Assembly (NCBI GenBank): GCA_964013575.1
Contig: CAXGWP010000005.1
Location: 1-64,000 of the forward strand
DNA length: 64,000 nt
From: BJGV01 sp964013575
Lineage (GTDB): Bacteria; Pseudomonadota; Gammaproteobacteria; Burkholderiales; Nitrosomonadaceae
Direction: 5' to 3'
Part shown: positions 16,962 through 26,883 of the stretch, one piece after another
Layout: every line of letters begins with the position of its first letter
Position numbering within the stretch: position 1 is the first letter of the stretch
Notes under the pieces: generated by a model
Told to the model about the DNA's origin: nothing
Database searches by the model: none
The model's input: only the letters and a program-made list of their open reading frames with translations
Position numbers and translations under genes: made by a program

Positions 16962-18218
16962 ATGCAAACTAATCTAACTAGATTAATTAAAGAGACTCAT
17001 AAAGGCAAAGAAGCCGAATCTATACTTAGATCTTGTGTTCATTGCGGTTTTTGTTTAGCTACTTGTCCAACTTATCAAATACTAAATAATGAGTTAGATA
17101 GCCCGCGTGGGAGAATTTACCTTATGAAGGAAGTATTAGAAGGAAAGATAGCCACAAAAAAAACCCAATTACACCTAGATCGATGTCTTACCTGCCGAGG
17201 ATGTGAAACTACCTGTCCTTCTGGTGTTCAATATGGAAAACTAATAGACATATGTCGAGAGGTTGTTGAAAAACAGGCCACACGTAGTATAAAAATTAAA
17301 ACAATAAGATATACCCTTCGGCAAATATTACCTAGCCCTACTTTTTTCATGATATTACTAAAGATAGTGCAAACAGCTAGATATTTATTACCTAAAAAAA
17401 TCCAAAATTCAATCCCATATAAAGCTAGAAATGCAGGAATATGGCCCCCAGTAAGACATAAGCGTAAAATGTTAGCTCTTGATGGTTGTGTACAACCTGC
17501 AATAGCCCCCAATATCAATGCTGCTACTGCAAGAATTTTAGATAGAATTGGTATTTCACTTATCAAGGTAAAAAAAGAAAACTGTTGTGGTGCAATTTCA
17601 TACCACCTAAATGCTCAACAAGAAGGACTAAATTATATGCGCCGCAATATAGATGCCTGGTGGCCATACCTTGATAATAGTTTAGATAATGGGATTGAAG
17701 GTATTGTTATGACAGCAAGTGGTTGTGGTATAACTGTCAAAGAATATGGGAGTTATTTAAAATATGATAAGGCCTATGCAGATAAAGCAGCACGAATTTC
17801 AGATTTAACCAAAGATATTAGTGAAGTATTAAATGGTGAGACTGAAAAGCTCACCTCTCTTTTCTATGATACAGAATCATATACTAAAAAACCAAACCTA
17901 ACCTTCCATTCTCCCTGTACTCTACAACATGGACTCAAAATTCAAGGGGTAGTAGAAAATATTCTTACAATAGCAGGATTCAATCTAATTTTATCTCAAG
18001 ATAATAATATTTGCTGCGGCTCAGCAGGAACTTATTCAATCCTACAACCTCAGTTGTCTCAACAGCTACTGAAGAATAAAATAAAAGCACTAACATCTAA
18101 CAGTCATACTCAAATAGTTACTGCAAATATTGGCTGTCTTACACATATTCAAAGTGGTACGCCATTAATAATTAAACATTGGATTGAGGTGCTAGATGAA
18201 AAACTACATAGTCATTAA
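16962..18218 (+). CDS. glcF: glycolate oxidase iron-sulfur subunit GlcF
   Basis: GlcF carries electrons from the GlcD/E flavins to the quinone pool. The 418-residue protein has two 4Fe-4S ferredoxin motifs, CVHCGFCLATCPTY (about residues 25-38) and CLTCRGCETTCPSGVQYG, followed by two cysteine-rich CCG domains (CCGAISYH and CCGSAGTYS). The ATG is 3 bp after the glcE stop, with gagg overlapping the glcE end. A paralogue lies at 41643. Confidence 0.95.
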   Translation: MQTNLTRLIKETHKGKEAESILRSCVHCGFCLATCPTYQILNNELDSPRGRIYLMKEVLEGKIATKKTQLHLDRCLTCRGCETTCPSGVQYGKLIDICREVVEKQATRSIKIKTIRYTLRQILPSPTFFMILLKIVQTARYLLPKKIQNSIPYKARNAGIWPPVRHKRKMLALDGCVQPAIAPNINAATARILDRIGISLIKVKKENCCGAISYHLNAQQEGLNYMRRNIDAWWPYLDNSLDNGIEGIVMTASGCGITVKEYGSYLKYDKAYADKAARISDLTKDISEVLNGETEKLTSLFYDTESYTKKPNLTFHSPCTLQHGLKIQGVVENILTIAGFNLILSQDNNICCGSAGTYSILQPQLSQQLLKNKIKALTSNSHTQIVTANIGCLTHIQSGTPLIIKHWIEVLDEKLHSH

Positions 18219-18225
18219 TATATAA

Positions 18226-20508
18226 ATGGCGAAGAAAAATCAATCAAACCCACTGCCACCAAGAATCATAAGGCTATTACGTGAATCATATTCACTTGCC
18301 TTATTAGGTGTGGTGCTTTATTTAGCATTAATATTATATGGATACAACCATACTGATCCCGGCTGGTCACATAATAATGAAGTGGCCTTTATACAAAATC
18401 CAGGTGGTTATGTAGGCGCATGGTTAGCTGATTTGCTTTTATATTTATTTGGCATTTCTGCATGGCTATGGATATTATTCTTTACCTATTTAGTATCACT
18501 CGGTTATCGTAATATTAATTTAGTAGGAATTTTTGACCGACGCCCAATATTACTTTCAACAGCAGGTTTTATTACATTCCTTATTGCAAGCAGTGGAATT
18601 GAAGCACTACAGCTATATCCACCTAATATGCCACTACCCAATGAAAATGGTGGAATGCTAGGTAACATAATTATAAAAAGCCTATCTCAAGCATTTGGCC
18701 CTACTGGATCTATCCTTACATTACTAGTACTGTTAGCCATAGGTTTTAGCCTATTTACTGGGCTCTCATGGGTCCGCCTTGCTGAAAGTATAGGAGGTCT
18801 AATTGAGAATTCCTTATTTGGCCTTAAGAATCATTGGCAAAATAGAAAAGACAGGAAAATGGGCGCAGCTTCTATGATAAAACGTAAAAAAAGAATCGAT
18901 GTTGAAAAAAAACGTTTTGAAGACCATCCTCCACTCTATATTGCTAAGCCTGTTGATACAATTCCAGAATCACCCCGCTTAATTAAAGAAAAACAGTCAC
19001 CGTTGTTTGCTGACCTACCAGATTCACCTTTACCACCCCTACATTTATTAGATGAACCAGAAAAAGATATACAAATATTGTCCACTGATACACTTGAATT
19101 CACATCTCGCCTAATTGAACGTAAATTAATTGATTTTGGTGTGGAGGTTAAAGTTGTTGCTGCCTACCCTGGCCCAGTCATTACCCGCTATGAAATTGAA
19201 CCAGCAGTAGGAGTTAAAGGGAGCCAGATCCTCAACCTAGTAAAAGACTTAGCACGTGCGCTGTCAGTAGCAAGTATCCGTGTTGTTGAAATTATACCTG
19301 GGAAAACAAGTATGGGACTAGAAATTCCTAATCCTAACCGACAAATAGTACGGCTATCTGAAGTATTTGGATCAAAATCCTATTCTGATATGGCGTCACC
19401 ATTAACAATTGCATTAGGTAAAGATATTGGGGGCCATCCAATTGTAGCTGATCTCGTAAAAATGCCACATGTGCTTGTAGCAGGAACTACTGGATCTGGA
19501 AAATCAGTAGCAATCAATGCAATGATCTTAAGCTTAATCTATAAGGCCACACCTGAACAAGTACGCCTAATCTTAGTAGATCCAAAAATGTTAGAGTTGT
19601 CCGTCTATGAAGGTATTCCACATTTATTAGCGCCAGTTGTAACTGATATGCGTCAAGCAGCAAATGCCTTACGCTGGTGTGTAGCAGAAATGGAGAGAAG
19701 GTATAAGCTCATGTCGTTACTAGGAGTTAGGAATATAAGTGGGTACAATCAAAAAATCCGTGACTCAATTAAAAATGGAACCCCATTAACTAACCCATTT
19801 AGCCTAACACCTGACTTACCAGAACCATTAGAAGAAATGCCACTTATTGTAGTAGTTATTGATGAATTAGCAGACTTAATGATGGTAGTAGGGAAGAAAG
19901 TAGAAGAATTAATAACAAGACTTGCTCAGAAAGCCAGAGCAGCAGGGATACATTTATTACTTGCTACTCAACGACCATCAGTAGATGTTATAACTGGCCT
20001 AATAAAAGCAAATATTCCTACACGAGTTGCTTTTCAGGTATCAAGTAAAGTAGATTCACGAACTATCCTTGACCAAATAGGTGCTGAAACATTATTAGGG
20101 CAAGGAGACATGCTCTATCTTCCCCCTGGAACAGGATATCCACAAAGAGTACATGGGGCTTTTGTTTCTGATCAAGAAGTGCACCGGGTAGTAGAGCATC
20201 TCAAAATTAATGGAGAACCACACTATATAGATGGTGTACTTGACCCATTAGAGGAAGGAGAAAGAGGAAGTAATGAAAATGGTAGTATAACTATCAAAGA
20301 AGATGAACATGTTGACCCATTATATAAAGAAGCAGTTGATGTTGTAATGAAATCTAGACGTGCTTCAATCTCACTTGTACAAAGACACTTGAGAATTGGC
20401 TATAACCGTGCAGCAAGATTAATTGAAAGAATGGAGAATAATGGGCTAGTTTCTTCTATGAAGAATAACGGAAATAGAGAAATATTGGTTCAAGATCAGG
20501 ATAAATAA
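18226..20508 (+). CDS. ftsK: DNA translocase FtsK
   Basis: FtsK pumps chromosomal DNA at the division septum and activates XerCD recombination at dif. The 760-residue protein has about four N-terminal membrane segments (residues 20-200), a short charged linker (about 205-285), the alpha/beta translocase with Walker A GTTGSGKS (about 420-427) and Walker B IVVVIDELADL, the conserved LLATQRPSVDVITG, and a C-terminal winged-helix gamma domain (SISLVQRHLRIGYNRAARLIERME) that reads KOPS sites. It begins 7 bp after glcF, which may only be close packing. It precedes lolA, as in many proteobacteria. Confidence 0.97.
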   Translation: MAKKNQSNPLPPRIIRLLRESYSLALLGVVLYLALILYGYNHTDPGWSHNNEVAFIQNPGGYVGAWLADLLLYLFGISAWLWILFFTYLVSLGYRNINLVGIFDRRPILLSTAGFITFLIASSGIEALQLYPPNMPLPNENGGMLGNIIIKSLSQAFGPTGSILTLLVLLAIGFSLFTGLSWVRLAESIGGLIENSLFGLKNHWQNRKDRKMGAASMIKRKKRIDVEKKRFEDHPPLYIAKPVDTIPESPRLIKEKQSPLFADLPDSPLPPLHLLDEPEKDIQILSTDTLEFTSRLIERKLIDFGVEVKVVAAYPGPVITRYEIEPAVGVKGSQILNLVKDLARALSVASIRVVEIIPGKTSMGLEIPNPNRQIVRLSEVFGSKSYSDMASPLTIALGKDIGGHPIVADLVKMPHVLVAGTTGSGKSVAINAMILSLIYKATPEQVRLILVDPKMLELSVYEGIPHLLAPVVTDMRQAANALRWCVAEMERRYKLMSLLGVRNISGYNQKIRDSIKNGTPLTNPFSLTPDLPEPLEEMPLIVVVIDELADLMMVVGKKVEELITRLAQKARAAGIHLLLATQRPSVDVITGLIKANIPTRVAFQVSSKVDSRTILDQIGAETLLGQGDMLYLPPGTGYPQRVHGAFVSDQEVHRVVEHLKINGEPHYIDGVLDPLEEGERGSNENGSITIKEDEHVDPLYKEAVDVVMKSRRASISLVQRHLRIGYNRAARLIERMENNGLVSSMKNNGNREILVQDQDK

Positions 20509-20571
20509 ATAGCTTTTCTAGGTTATTATCTTCTAGAATAATTAATGAATTAATTCCATAATTAAAGTTCA

Positions 20572-21195
20572 ATGAATTCTTATCAACGGATTACTTATCT
20601 CTTATCTTTTTTAGCTCTTCCATGTGCAGTACAAGCTGATGCTATAAAAAGTTTAGAATCATTTATTAAAAATACACATAGCTCACGTGCTATATTTTCT
20701 CAGATTGTACTGAACAAAAACATAGAAATAGTACAAGAGGCAGGTGGCACTATGGAGTTTGAACGTCCCAATAAGTTTAGATGGAAATATGAAACCCCAT
20801 ATAAACAATTGATCATTGGAGATGGTACAACAGTTTGGTTTTATGATGTTGATTTGAAACAAGTAACAACCCAGAAGCTCGACGTAACAATTGGTAGTAG
20901 TCCAGCTGCATTGCTTGCTCACAAAAACACAATTAAAAAAAATTTTGATTTACATGAAATATATCTACAAGGAGAGCTAGAATGGATAGAAGCTAAACCT
21001 AAAATAAAAGAAAGGTCCTTTAAATCACTAAGGCTAGGATTTACCCCAAAAGGATCCTTACGAAAAATGATCCTATATGATGATTTCGAACAGTCTACAG
21101 TAATTATATTCTCAAAAATAGAAAAAAATCCTTATTTAGATCCAGAAATATTTAAGTTTATACCACCTAAAAATTTGGATGTAATTCATAATTAA
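20572..21195 (+). CDS. lolA: periplasmic outer-membrane lipoprotein carrier LolA
   Basis: LolA accepts lipoproteins from the LolCDE complex and carries them across the periplasm. The 207-residue precursor has a Sec signal peptide ending near residue 22 (AVQADA) and the family pattern RPNKFRWKYETPYKQLIIGDG, VWFYDVDLKQVT and KIEKNPYLDPEIFKFIPP. The ftsK-lolA order is typical. In many relatives rarA separates lolA from serS; here serS follows directly. Confidence 0.95.
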   Translation: MNSYQRITYLLSFLALPCAVQADAIKSLESFIKNTHSSRAIFSQIVLNKNIEIVQEAGGTMEFERPNKFRWKYETPYKQLIIGDGTTVWFYDVDLKQVTTQKLDVTIGSSPAALLAHKNTIKKNFDLHEIYLQGELEWIEAKPKIKERSFKSLRLGFTPKGSLRKMILYDDFEQSTVIIFSKIEKNPYLDPEIFKFIPPKNLDVIHN

Positions 21196-21264
21196 TTTAT
21201 TTTAAAAAATACTATTTACCCAAAATTCTAAACTAGAATTGTTTATATTCAGGACAATACCTCC

Positions 21265-22608
21265 ATGTTAGATATTAATTTATTACGTAAAAATATAGAT
21301 GATGTAGCTTCAAATCTCGATAAACGAGGATTCTTATTAGATAAAGAATACTTCAAGCAAATATTTTATAAGCGTGGGATTATACGAAAAGAAACACAAC
21401 AACTAGAAGAAACAAAAAATAAAATTTCACGCAAGATTGGCCAGCTTAGTATGGACAAGAAAACAAGTGCAAATATAGAAGCAGAATCCCTAAAGAAAAA
21501 AATGAAAGGAGTGCATAAAGAACTTATCCTAGCAAAGGTAAAACTAGATAAAATTGAGACTGAGTTACAACAATCTCTAGAACAAATACCAAATATCCCA
21601 CATATCAGCGTCCCAATTGGGAATATAAATAAGAAAATACGAAATTGGGGTGAAAGAAAAGAGGCTAAGTCATTTAATTTTCCAATCAAGGATCATGTGA
21701 GCATTGGGGAGGATCTTGAATTATTAAACTTTAGCGCTGCAACAAAAATTAGTGGTGCGCGCTTTAATCTAATGACTGGTGAACTTGCTCGATTACACCG
21801 TGCATTAGGACAGCTAATGCTTGACGTACATACACAAGACCACGGTTATACTGAAGCATATGTTCCATATCTGGTTAATGCTGATAGTCTATATGGGACT
21901 GGCCAACTACCTAAGTTTGAGGATGACTTATTTAAAACGAATCAACAAAGAAATAATGATACAAAGAATAAGAATGAAAAAAATTTACAAGAAGAAAGCT
22001 TATATTTAATCCCAACCTCAGAGGTGCCACTAACTAATTATGTCCGTAATGAAATTATTTCATTAGATTCTCTTCCTGTGAAGCTTACGACACTTTCCCC
22101 GTGCTTCCGTTCTGAAGCAGGGAGCTATGGTAAAGATACAAGAGGCTTAATTCGTCAACATCAATTTGAGAAAGTAGAACTTGTACAGCTTGTTCACCCT
22201 AATAATTCTTATGAAGCTTTAGAACAACTTGTTCAGCACGCTGAAAAAATATTACAAAAATTAGAACTACCTTACCAGGTAATACTGCTATCCACTAAAG
22301 ACATGGGATTTGCTGCAGCAAAAACCTACGATATTGAAGTATGGCTACCAGCACAACAAACTTATAGAGAGATTTCTTCTTGCAGTAATTGTGAAGCATT
22401 TCAAGCTAGGCGTATGAAGGCTCGCTTTCGTAATAAGAATGGGAAAACAGAACTATTACATACTCTGAATGGTTCAGGATTAGCAGTAGGACGATGCCTA
22501 GTAGCAATATTAGAAAACCATCAAAATTCTGATGGTAGTATTTCTATCCCTAAAGCCTTACATCCTTATATGGGTGGTATTACTCAGCTTAGTGTAAAGA
22601 AAGAATAA
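21265..22608 (+). CDS. serS: seryl-tRNA synthetase
   Basis: SerS charges tRNA-Ser and tRNA-Sec. The 447-residue class II enzyme has the N-terminal antiparallel coiled-coil arm (about 30-110, rich in Lys/Glu) and the catalytic core with motif 2 PCFRSEAGSYGKDTRGLIRQHQF, QTYREISSCSNCEAFQARR and motif 3 TLNGSGLAVGRCLVA. A short Lys/Asn-rich stretch around residues 225-245 lengthens the protein slightly against the usual 425-430. The gene ends the forward run and is convergent with ftsA. Confidence 0.97.
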   Translation: MLDINLLRKNIDDVASNLDKRGFLLDKEYFKQIFYKRGIIRKETQQLEETKNKISRKIGQLSMDKKTSANIEAESLKKKMKGVHKELILAKVKLDKIETELQQSLEQIPNIPHISVPIGNINKKIRNWGERKEAKSFNFPIKDHVSIGEDLELLNFSAATKISGARFNLMTGELARLHRALGQLMLDVHTQDHGYTEAYVPYLVNADSLYGTGQLPKFEDDLFKTNQQRNNDTKNKNEKNLQEESLYLIPTSEVPLTNYVRNEIISLDSLPVKLTTLSPCFRSEAGSYGKDTRGLIRQHQFEKVELVQLVHPNNSYEALEQLVQHAEKILQKLELPYQVILLSTKDMGFAAAKTYDIEVWLPAQQTYREISSCSNCEAFQARRMKARFRNKNGKTELLHTLNGSGLAVGRCLVAILENHQNSDGSISIPKALHPYMGGITQLSVKKE

Positions 22609-22928
22609 CGCCATATAACCATATATATGGGTACCCAAATATTGGGTATTGACAGGTCCATTCAACAACTAAAATTTATCTAATCAAAAAATAAAAATAC
22701 AATGCCTTTAAAAATTAAGAATTAATTAGATAAATTTAAAATATCAAATCATCACTTTTCTTATTTAGAAATAAAATTACTATCCATAAAATAAAAATCA
22801 TGAAATATTCTAAATAAATCTAGAATACTATTCTTATTCTCAAGTTGGATACTCGTTACTCAATATAATGTCTACTAAAAGATCTAGATCTAAACAACTT
22901 AAGAGTAATAAGTTCTCTACAATTATTT
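22609..22928. other. 320-bp intergenic region between convergent serS and ftsA
   Basis: This AT-rich stretch is where ftsZ would lie in a standard dcw cluster, but no ftsZ fragment is visible in either strand. An inverted repeat TACCCAA-ATA-TTGGGTA (22632-22648), 24 bp past the serS stop, may help terminate serS transcripts, although no T run follows it. I see no other structure. Confidence 0.5.
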
Positions 22929-24167
22929 CTAAAAATTTCCCTGAAACCAATTACTTATCCGTTCAAGAATCTGTTTTAAGGAATTTCCATTTTTTTGGGC
23001 TTCTTTTTGATGTCGAAGTTGCTCCATTCCAGCAATTATTAATCCAACGCAAGTAGAAAATCTTGGCGTACGTACTACTTCTGCTAAACTACTACGATAA
23101 ATTGGCAACCCTAACCTAACTGGCATATGGAAAATCTCTTCACCAAGCTCAACCATACCTAACAAAGAACTACTACCGCCAGTAATAACTATCCCAGAAG
23201 AAAGCAATTCTTCAAAACCGCTACGACGTAGCTCAGCTTGTACAAGTAAATAAAGCTCTTCAACACGTGGCTCAATAACTTCTGCAAGTGTCTGCCTAGA
23301 TAATTGACGTGTTCCACGCTCACCTACGCCTGGAACCTCAATCATTTCATTAGTATCAGCCATTCCTTTTAAAGCACAACCATAACGACACTTAATATCT
23401 TCAGCATCTTTAGTTGGAGTACGTAATGCCATTGCTATATCATTTGTTATCTGATCTCCTGCAATAGAAATTACTGCTGTATGACGAATTGCGCCCTGGG
23501 AGAATATAGCAATATCTGTAGTGCCTCCACCAATATCTACTAAACATACACCTAAATCTTTTTCATCTTCAGACAAAACTGACATTGCTGAGGCAAGTGG
23601 CTGTAACACAACATCTCCCACTTCTAATCCGCAACGACGCACACACTTCATAATATTTTGTACAGCAGAAGCTGCACCAGTAACAATATGCACCTTTACT
23701 TCTAGCCTCACTCCATTCATACCTATTGGTTCACGTACATCCTCCTGACCATCTATAATAAATTCTTGATTTAGAATATGTAAAACCTGCTGATCTGCAG
23801 GAATATTTACTGCTTTAGCAGTTTCCACTACACGTTCAACATCTAGCTGAGATACTTCCTTATCTTTAATTGCTACCATTCCATGTGAATTAAAACTTTT
23901 AATATGATTCCCAGCAATACCTGTATATACATTATAAATTTTGCAATCTGCCATTAGCTCTGCTTCCTCAAGAGCACGCTGAATTGCATTAACTGTAGTC
24001 TCAATATTCACTACTACACCTTTTTTCAAGCCACTAGAGGAATGACTCCCCATACCAATGATTTCAAACATATCATCAGATGTGGCTTCTGCCGCAATGA
24101 CAACAATTTTTGATGTGCCAATATCAAGCCCGACAATTAGATCTCTATTTCTATTTCTTTTATTCAT
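22929..24167 (-). CDS. ftsA: cell division protein FtsA
   Basis: FtsA is the actin-like ATPase that tethers FtsZ filaments to the membrane. The 412-residue protein has the phosphate-1 motif VGLDIGTSKIVVI (about 13-25), the ATP-binding DIGGGTTDIAIF and GIVITGGSS, and the amphipathic C-terminal end ILERISNWFQGNF that docks on the membrane. It is the last gene of this dcw cluster. In nearly all proteobacteria ftsZ comes next; here it does not, and FtsA faces serS. Confidence 0.97.
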   Translation of the reverse strand: MNKRNRNRDLIVGLDIGTSKIVVIAAEATSDDMFEIIGMGSHSSSGLKKGVVVNIETTVNAIQRALEEAELMADCKIYNVYTGIAGNHIKSFNSHGMVAIKDKEVSQLDVERVVETAKAVNIPADQQVLHILNQEFIIDGQEDVREPIGMNGVRLEVKVHIVTGAASAVQNIMKCVRRCGLEVGDVVLQPLASAMSVLSEDEKDLGVCLVDIGGGTTDIAIFSQGAIRHTAVISIAGDQITNDIAMALRTPTKDAEDIKCRYGCALKGMADTNEMIEVPGVGERGTRQLSRQTLAEVIEPRVEELYLLVQAELRRSGFEELLSSGIVITGGSSSLLGMVELGEEIFHMPVRLGLPIYRSSLAEVVRTPRFSTCVGLIIAGMEQLRHQKEAQKNGNSLKQILERISNWFQGNF

Positions 24168-24191
24168 TGTATCTATGAGCCTTCATTCGTA

Positions 24192-24956
24192 TCATCCGCT
24201 TGTCTTAATAATTTGATTATGGTGCTTCTTATGAGTTGAATTTACTGTACGAACAGCAAACCCATTTGGATATCGCAAATCTATATAAATAATTTTCTCT
24301 CTAAATTGTGAAACCACCTGTTCATGTACAGCCACATAAGTTGCTAATCGATCTACCATATTTTCACGCCCCAATTCTAATATAGCGCCATCTTCTAGAT
24401 GTATACGCCAAGCTTGACGCGCTGAAAAATCTAACTGAACAATGCTTCTCTGAATTAATTTTAGTAATTTATTAAAAACCAAATAATTCTGTGATACTTT
24501 CTGAGAGCTCTCTGCTAAACCAGTAAATTTTAATTCTGTTAATTTCCTATTTGTCTTAGCTAAAAATACTTCTCCATAAGTATTTACAAGTTCTGACCCA
24601 TCTCTCCTAGCAAGAACTATATGCTCTTCTAATTCAATCTCAATACTATTTGGCCAATTCCGACGAATATTTGCAGTACGAACCCAAGGTAGTTTCTCAA
24701 ACTCACTACCTATCATATCTAATTCTACTGTAAAAAAATTCCCAAATTCATTACGATTTATAATATTACTTATTTGCTTCCTAGTTATATATTTAAACTC
24801 TTTTCCATTACTATTCTTTCCGACAATACTTATATTTTTTAATGCAAAAACTGGTAAATTTATAATATGCGGGGTAATAGCTACAATAGTAACTAGCACA
24901 ACAGAAATAAAAAGGCCATTAGCAAGTATATTGAGTGCACGGTAATTATCCCACAT
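24192..24956 (-). CDS. ftsQ: cell division protein FtsQ
   Basis: FtsQ is a bitopic divisome protein that binds FtsB and FtsL in the periplasm. The 254-residue sequence has a short cytoplasmic N-terminus, one membrane segment (about 11-30), a POTRA domain (about 38-108, starting FALKNISIVGKN) and the FtsQ beta domain (WRIHLEDGAILELGRENM, IDLRYPNGFAVR). Its ATG overlaps the end of ddl by 11 bp and its stop is 24 bp before ftsA, typical ddl-ftsQ-ftsA order. Confidence 0.96.
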   Translation of the reverse strand: MWDNYRALNILANGLFISVVLVTIVAITPHIINLPVFALKNISIVGKNSNGKEFKYITRKQISNIINRNEFGNFFTVELDMIGSEFEKLPWVRTANIRRNWPNSIEIELEEHIVLARRDGSELVNTYGEVFLAKTNRKLTELKFTGLAESSQKVSQNYLVFNKLLKLIQRSIVQLDFSARQAWRIHLEDGAILELGRENMVDRLATYVAVHEQVVSQFREKIIYIDLRYPNGFAVRTVNSTHKKHHNQIIKTSG

Positions 24957-25863
24957 TGGCCAACTCCAATATCCTTATTACAAGATCATCAAACGATATC
25001 CCTGCATTCTTTGCAGCTATTGGTACAAGACTATGACTTGTCATACCCGGTGATGTATTATTTTCAAGAAAATAAGGTTTATCAGAATAATCTAGTATTA
25101 GATCTACTCTTCCCCAGCCTTCACATCCTAGAATTCTATGCGCCTTCAATGCTTGTGTTTGAATTGTATTCTCCAATTCAGAAGACAACCCACTTGGACA
25201 AAAATATTTAGTATCATTAGAAAGATATTTAGCCCTATAATCATATAATTCACCTGATGTTTTAATCCGAACTAATGGTAGCGCAACATCTCCAAGAATT
25301 GCGGCAGTTAATTCTATGCCTTCTACATATTGCTCAACTAATACCATAGAATCATATTCAGCAGCCATCTTATATGCATATGACAATTCTTTTATAGAAT
25401 TTACCTTATACAAACCAATTGTTGATCCTTCTCTTGAAGGCTTAATAATAAGCGGTAATCCTAAATCCCTTACTACTATATCAAAATTACTCTCTGCATT
25501 GAGCATGGTATAACGAGGAGTATTAATACCTATTGACTGCCATAGTAATTTAGTTCTCCATTTATCTATAGCAAGCGCACAAGCCATTACGCCACTACCT
25601 GTATAAGGTAACCCCATAAGCTCCAATGCACCTTGAACAGTTCCATCTTCTCCATAACGCCCATGAAGGGCTATATACACCATATTAAACTTCTTCCTTA
25701 AAAGGTCCTCTATTGGATTCTCTGCTGGATCAAATGGATATGCATCAATCCCTCTACGATGCATTGCTTCAAGTACAGCCTGGCCACTCTGAAGTGAAAT
25801 TTCACGCTCTGCAGAACACCCCCCAAAAAGAACAGCAACTTTTCCAAAATTATTTGTACTCAC
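24946..25863 (-). CDS. ddl: D-alanine--D-alanine ligase
   Basis: Ddl joins two D-Ala for the stem peptide and is an ATP-grasp enzyme. The 305-residue protein has the N-terminal VLFGGCSAEREISLQSG, HGRYGEDGTVQGALE, the ATP-grasp core LPLIIKPSREGSTIGL, and ENNTSPGMTSHSLVP with the metal-binding Glu and Asn. The start is GTG at 25863, giving a normal N-terminus (MSTNNFGKVAVLFGG); no ATG lies nearby in frame. It corresponds to DdlB of the dcw cluster. Confidence 0.96.
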   Translation of the reverse strand: MSTNNFGKVAVLFGGCSAEREISLQSGQAVLEAMHRRGIDAYPFDPAENPIEDLLRKKFNMVYIALHGRYGEDGTVQGALELMGLPYTGSGVMACALAIDKWRTKLLWQSIGINTPRYTMLNAESNFDIVVRDLGLPLIIKPSREGSTIGLYKVNSIKELSYAYKMAAEYDSMVLVEQYVEGIELTAAILGDVALPLVRIKTSGELYDYRAKYLSNDTKYFCPSGLSSELENTIQTQALKAHRILGCEGWGRVDLILDYSDKPYFLENNTSPGMTSHSLVPIAAKNAGISFDDLVIRILELANVG

Positions 25864-25914
25864 AGCTAACGATCCATAAAAAATATATCTCTAGAAAATG
25901 GAACCTATAATAAT

Positions 25915-26883
25915 TTATTTTATTTCCCCTATAATTCTGACTTCTTGTATTAATTCAATACCAGTCTTTCTCTTTACTTCTTTACGTACTTCTCTAATTA
26001 CAGATTCAATATCTTCTGCTATGGCATTACCTGTGTTAATAATAAAATTAGCATGCTTTGTTGAAACCATAGCTCCACCAATACTAAAACCTTTTAAATT
26101 ACATAACTCAATTAATCGTGCTGCATAATCTCCTGGCGGATTACGAAACACTGAGCCAGCACTAGGTAAATTCAACGGTTGGCTATTAATTCTCTCAGAA
26201 AGAAGTGCTTTAATTTTTCTCTTAGATGCCATATTATTTCCGCTTTCTAATTTAATCCACGCTCCTACAAACCATTCCTCTCTAGAATAATCAATAGATA
26301 ACCCAATATTTGATTTTAAATTTACCTGACGATAACCAACCTTATATTCCTTTGTATCTCTATTCTTCTGATAACCTAACCGATTAAGTATCCTTACTCG
26401 ATCAATAATTTGCCATGTTTCTGAACCATAACAACCAGCATTCATTGCTAAAGCACCGCCAACCGTACCAGGTATACCCGCTAAAAATTCTGCTCCAGCT
26501 AAATTATGTATAGCAGCAAATCTTGCCACCTTTGCACATGTCACGCCTGCTTCAACATAAATTACTTTATTTTTTTCACTCTTCCTTTCCAACAAAAGAT
26601 TATTTAATTTTGAATGAAGCAATATCACTGTGCCACGTAACCCACCATCCCGCACTAAAATATTACTACCCAGACCAATAACAAAAACTTTCTCACTCTT
26701 AGGTATGCTGAATAAAAATTGAGATAGATCATCTAAATTGGCTGGTATATAAATTCGTTCTGCCCTACCTCCTACACGCCAAGAAGTATACCTCTTCATT
26801 GATTCATTAACACGCAACTCCCCACGTAATTCCTCCTTTCCCCCTTGTTTAAAATAGGATTGAAAATGCGTTAATTTATTCAT
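25915..26883 (-). CDS. murB: UDP-N-acetylenolpyruvoylglucosamine reductase
   Basis: MurB is the FAD enzyme that reduces enolpyruvyl-UDP-GlcNAc to UDP-MurNAc. Family blocks are YTSWRVGGRAE, GLGSNILVRDGG, the FAD-contact AGIPGTVGGALAMNAGCYG, LPSAGSVFRNP (catalytic Ser) and KHANFIINTG. I prefer the ATG at 26883 (322 residues), which has gggg about 9 bp upstream; a GTG at 26898 in frame would add five residues and lacks a good ribosome site. Either start overlaps the murC end. Confidence 0.95.
   Translation of the reverse strand: MNKLTHFQSYFKQGGKEELRGELRVNESMKRYTSWRVGGRAERIYIPANLDDLSQFLFSIPKSEKVFVIGLGSNILVRDGGLRGTVILLHSKLNNLLLERKSEKNKVIYVEAGVTCAKVARFAAIHNLAGAEFLAGIPGTVGGALAMNAGCYGSETWQIIDRVRILNRLGYQKNRDTKEYKVGYRQVNLKSNIGLSIDYSREEWFVGAWIKLESGNNMASKRKIKALLSERINSQPLNLPSAGSVFRNPPGDYAARLIELCNLKGFSIGGAMVSTKHANFIINTGNAIAEDIESVIREVRKEVKRKTGIELIQEVRIIGEIK

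Noticed and set aside
22868..23056. Small forward open frame overlapping the ftsA end
   Set aside because: It runs mostly antisense to ftsA, has no ribosome site and no protein features; a shadow frame.
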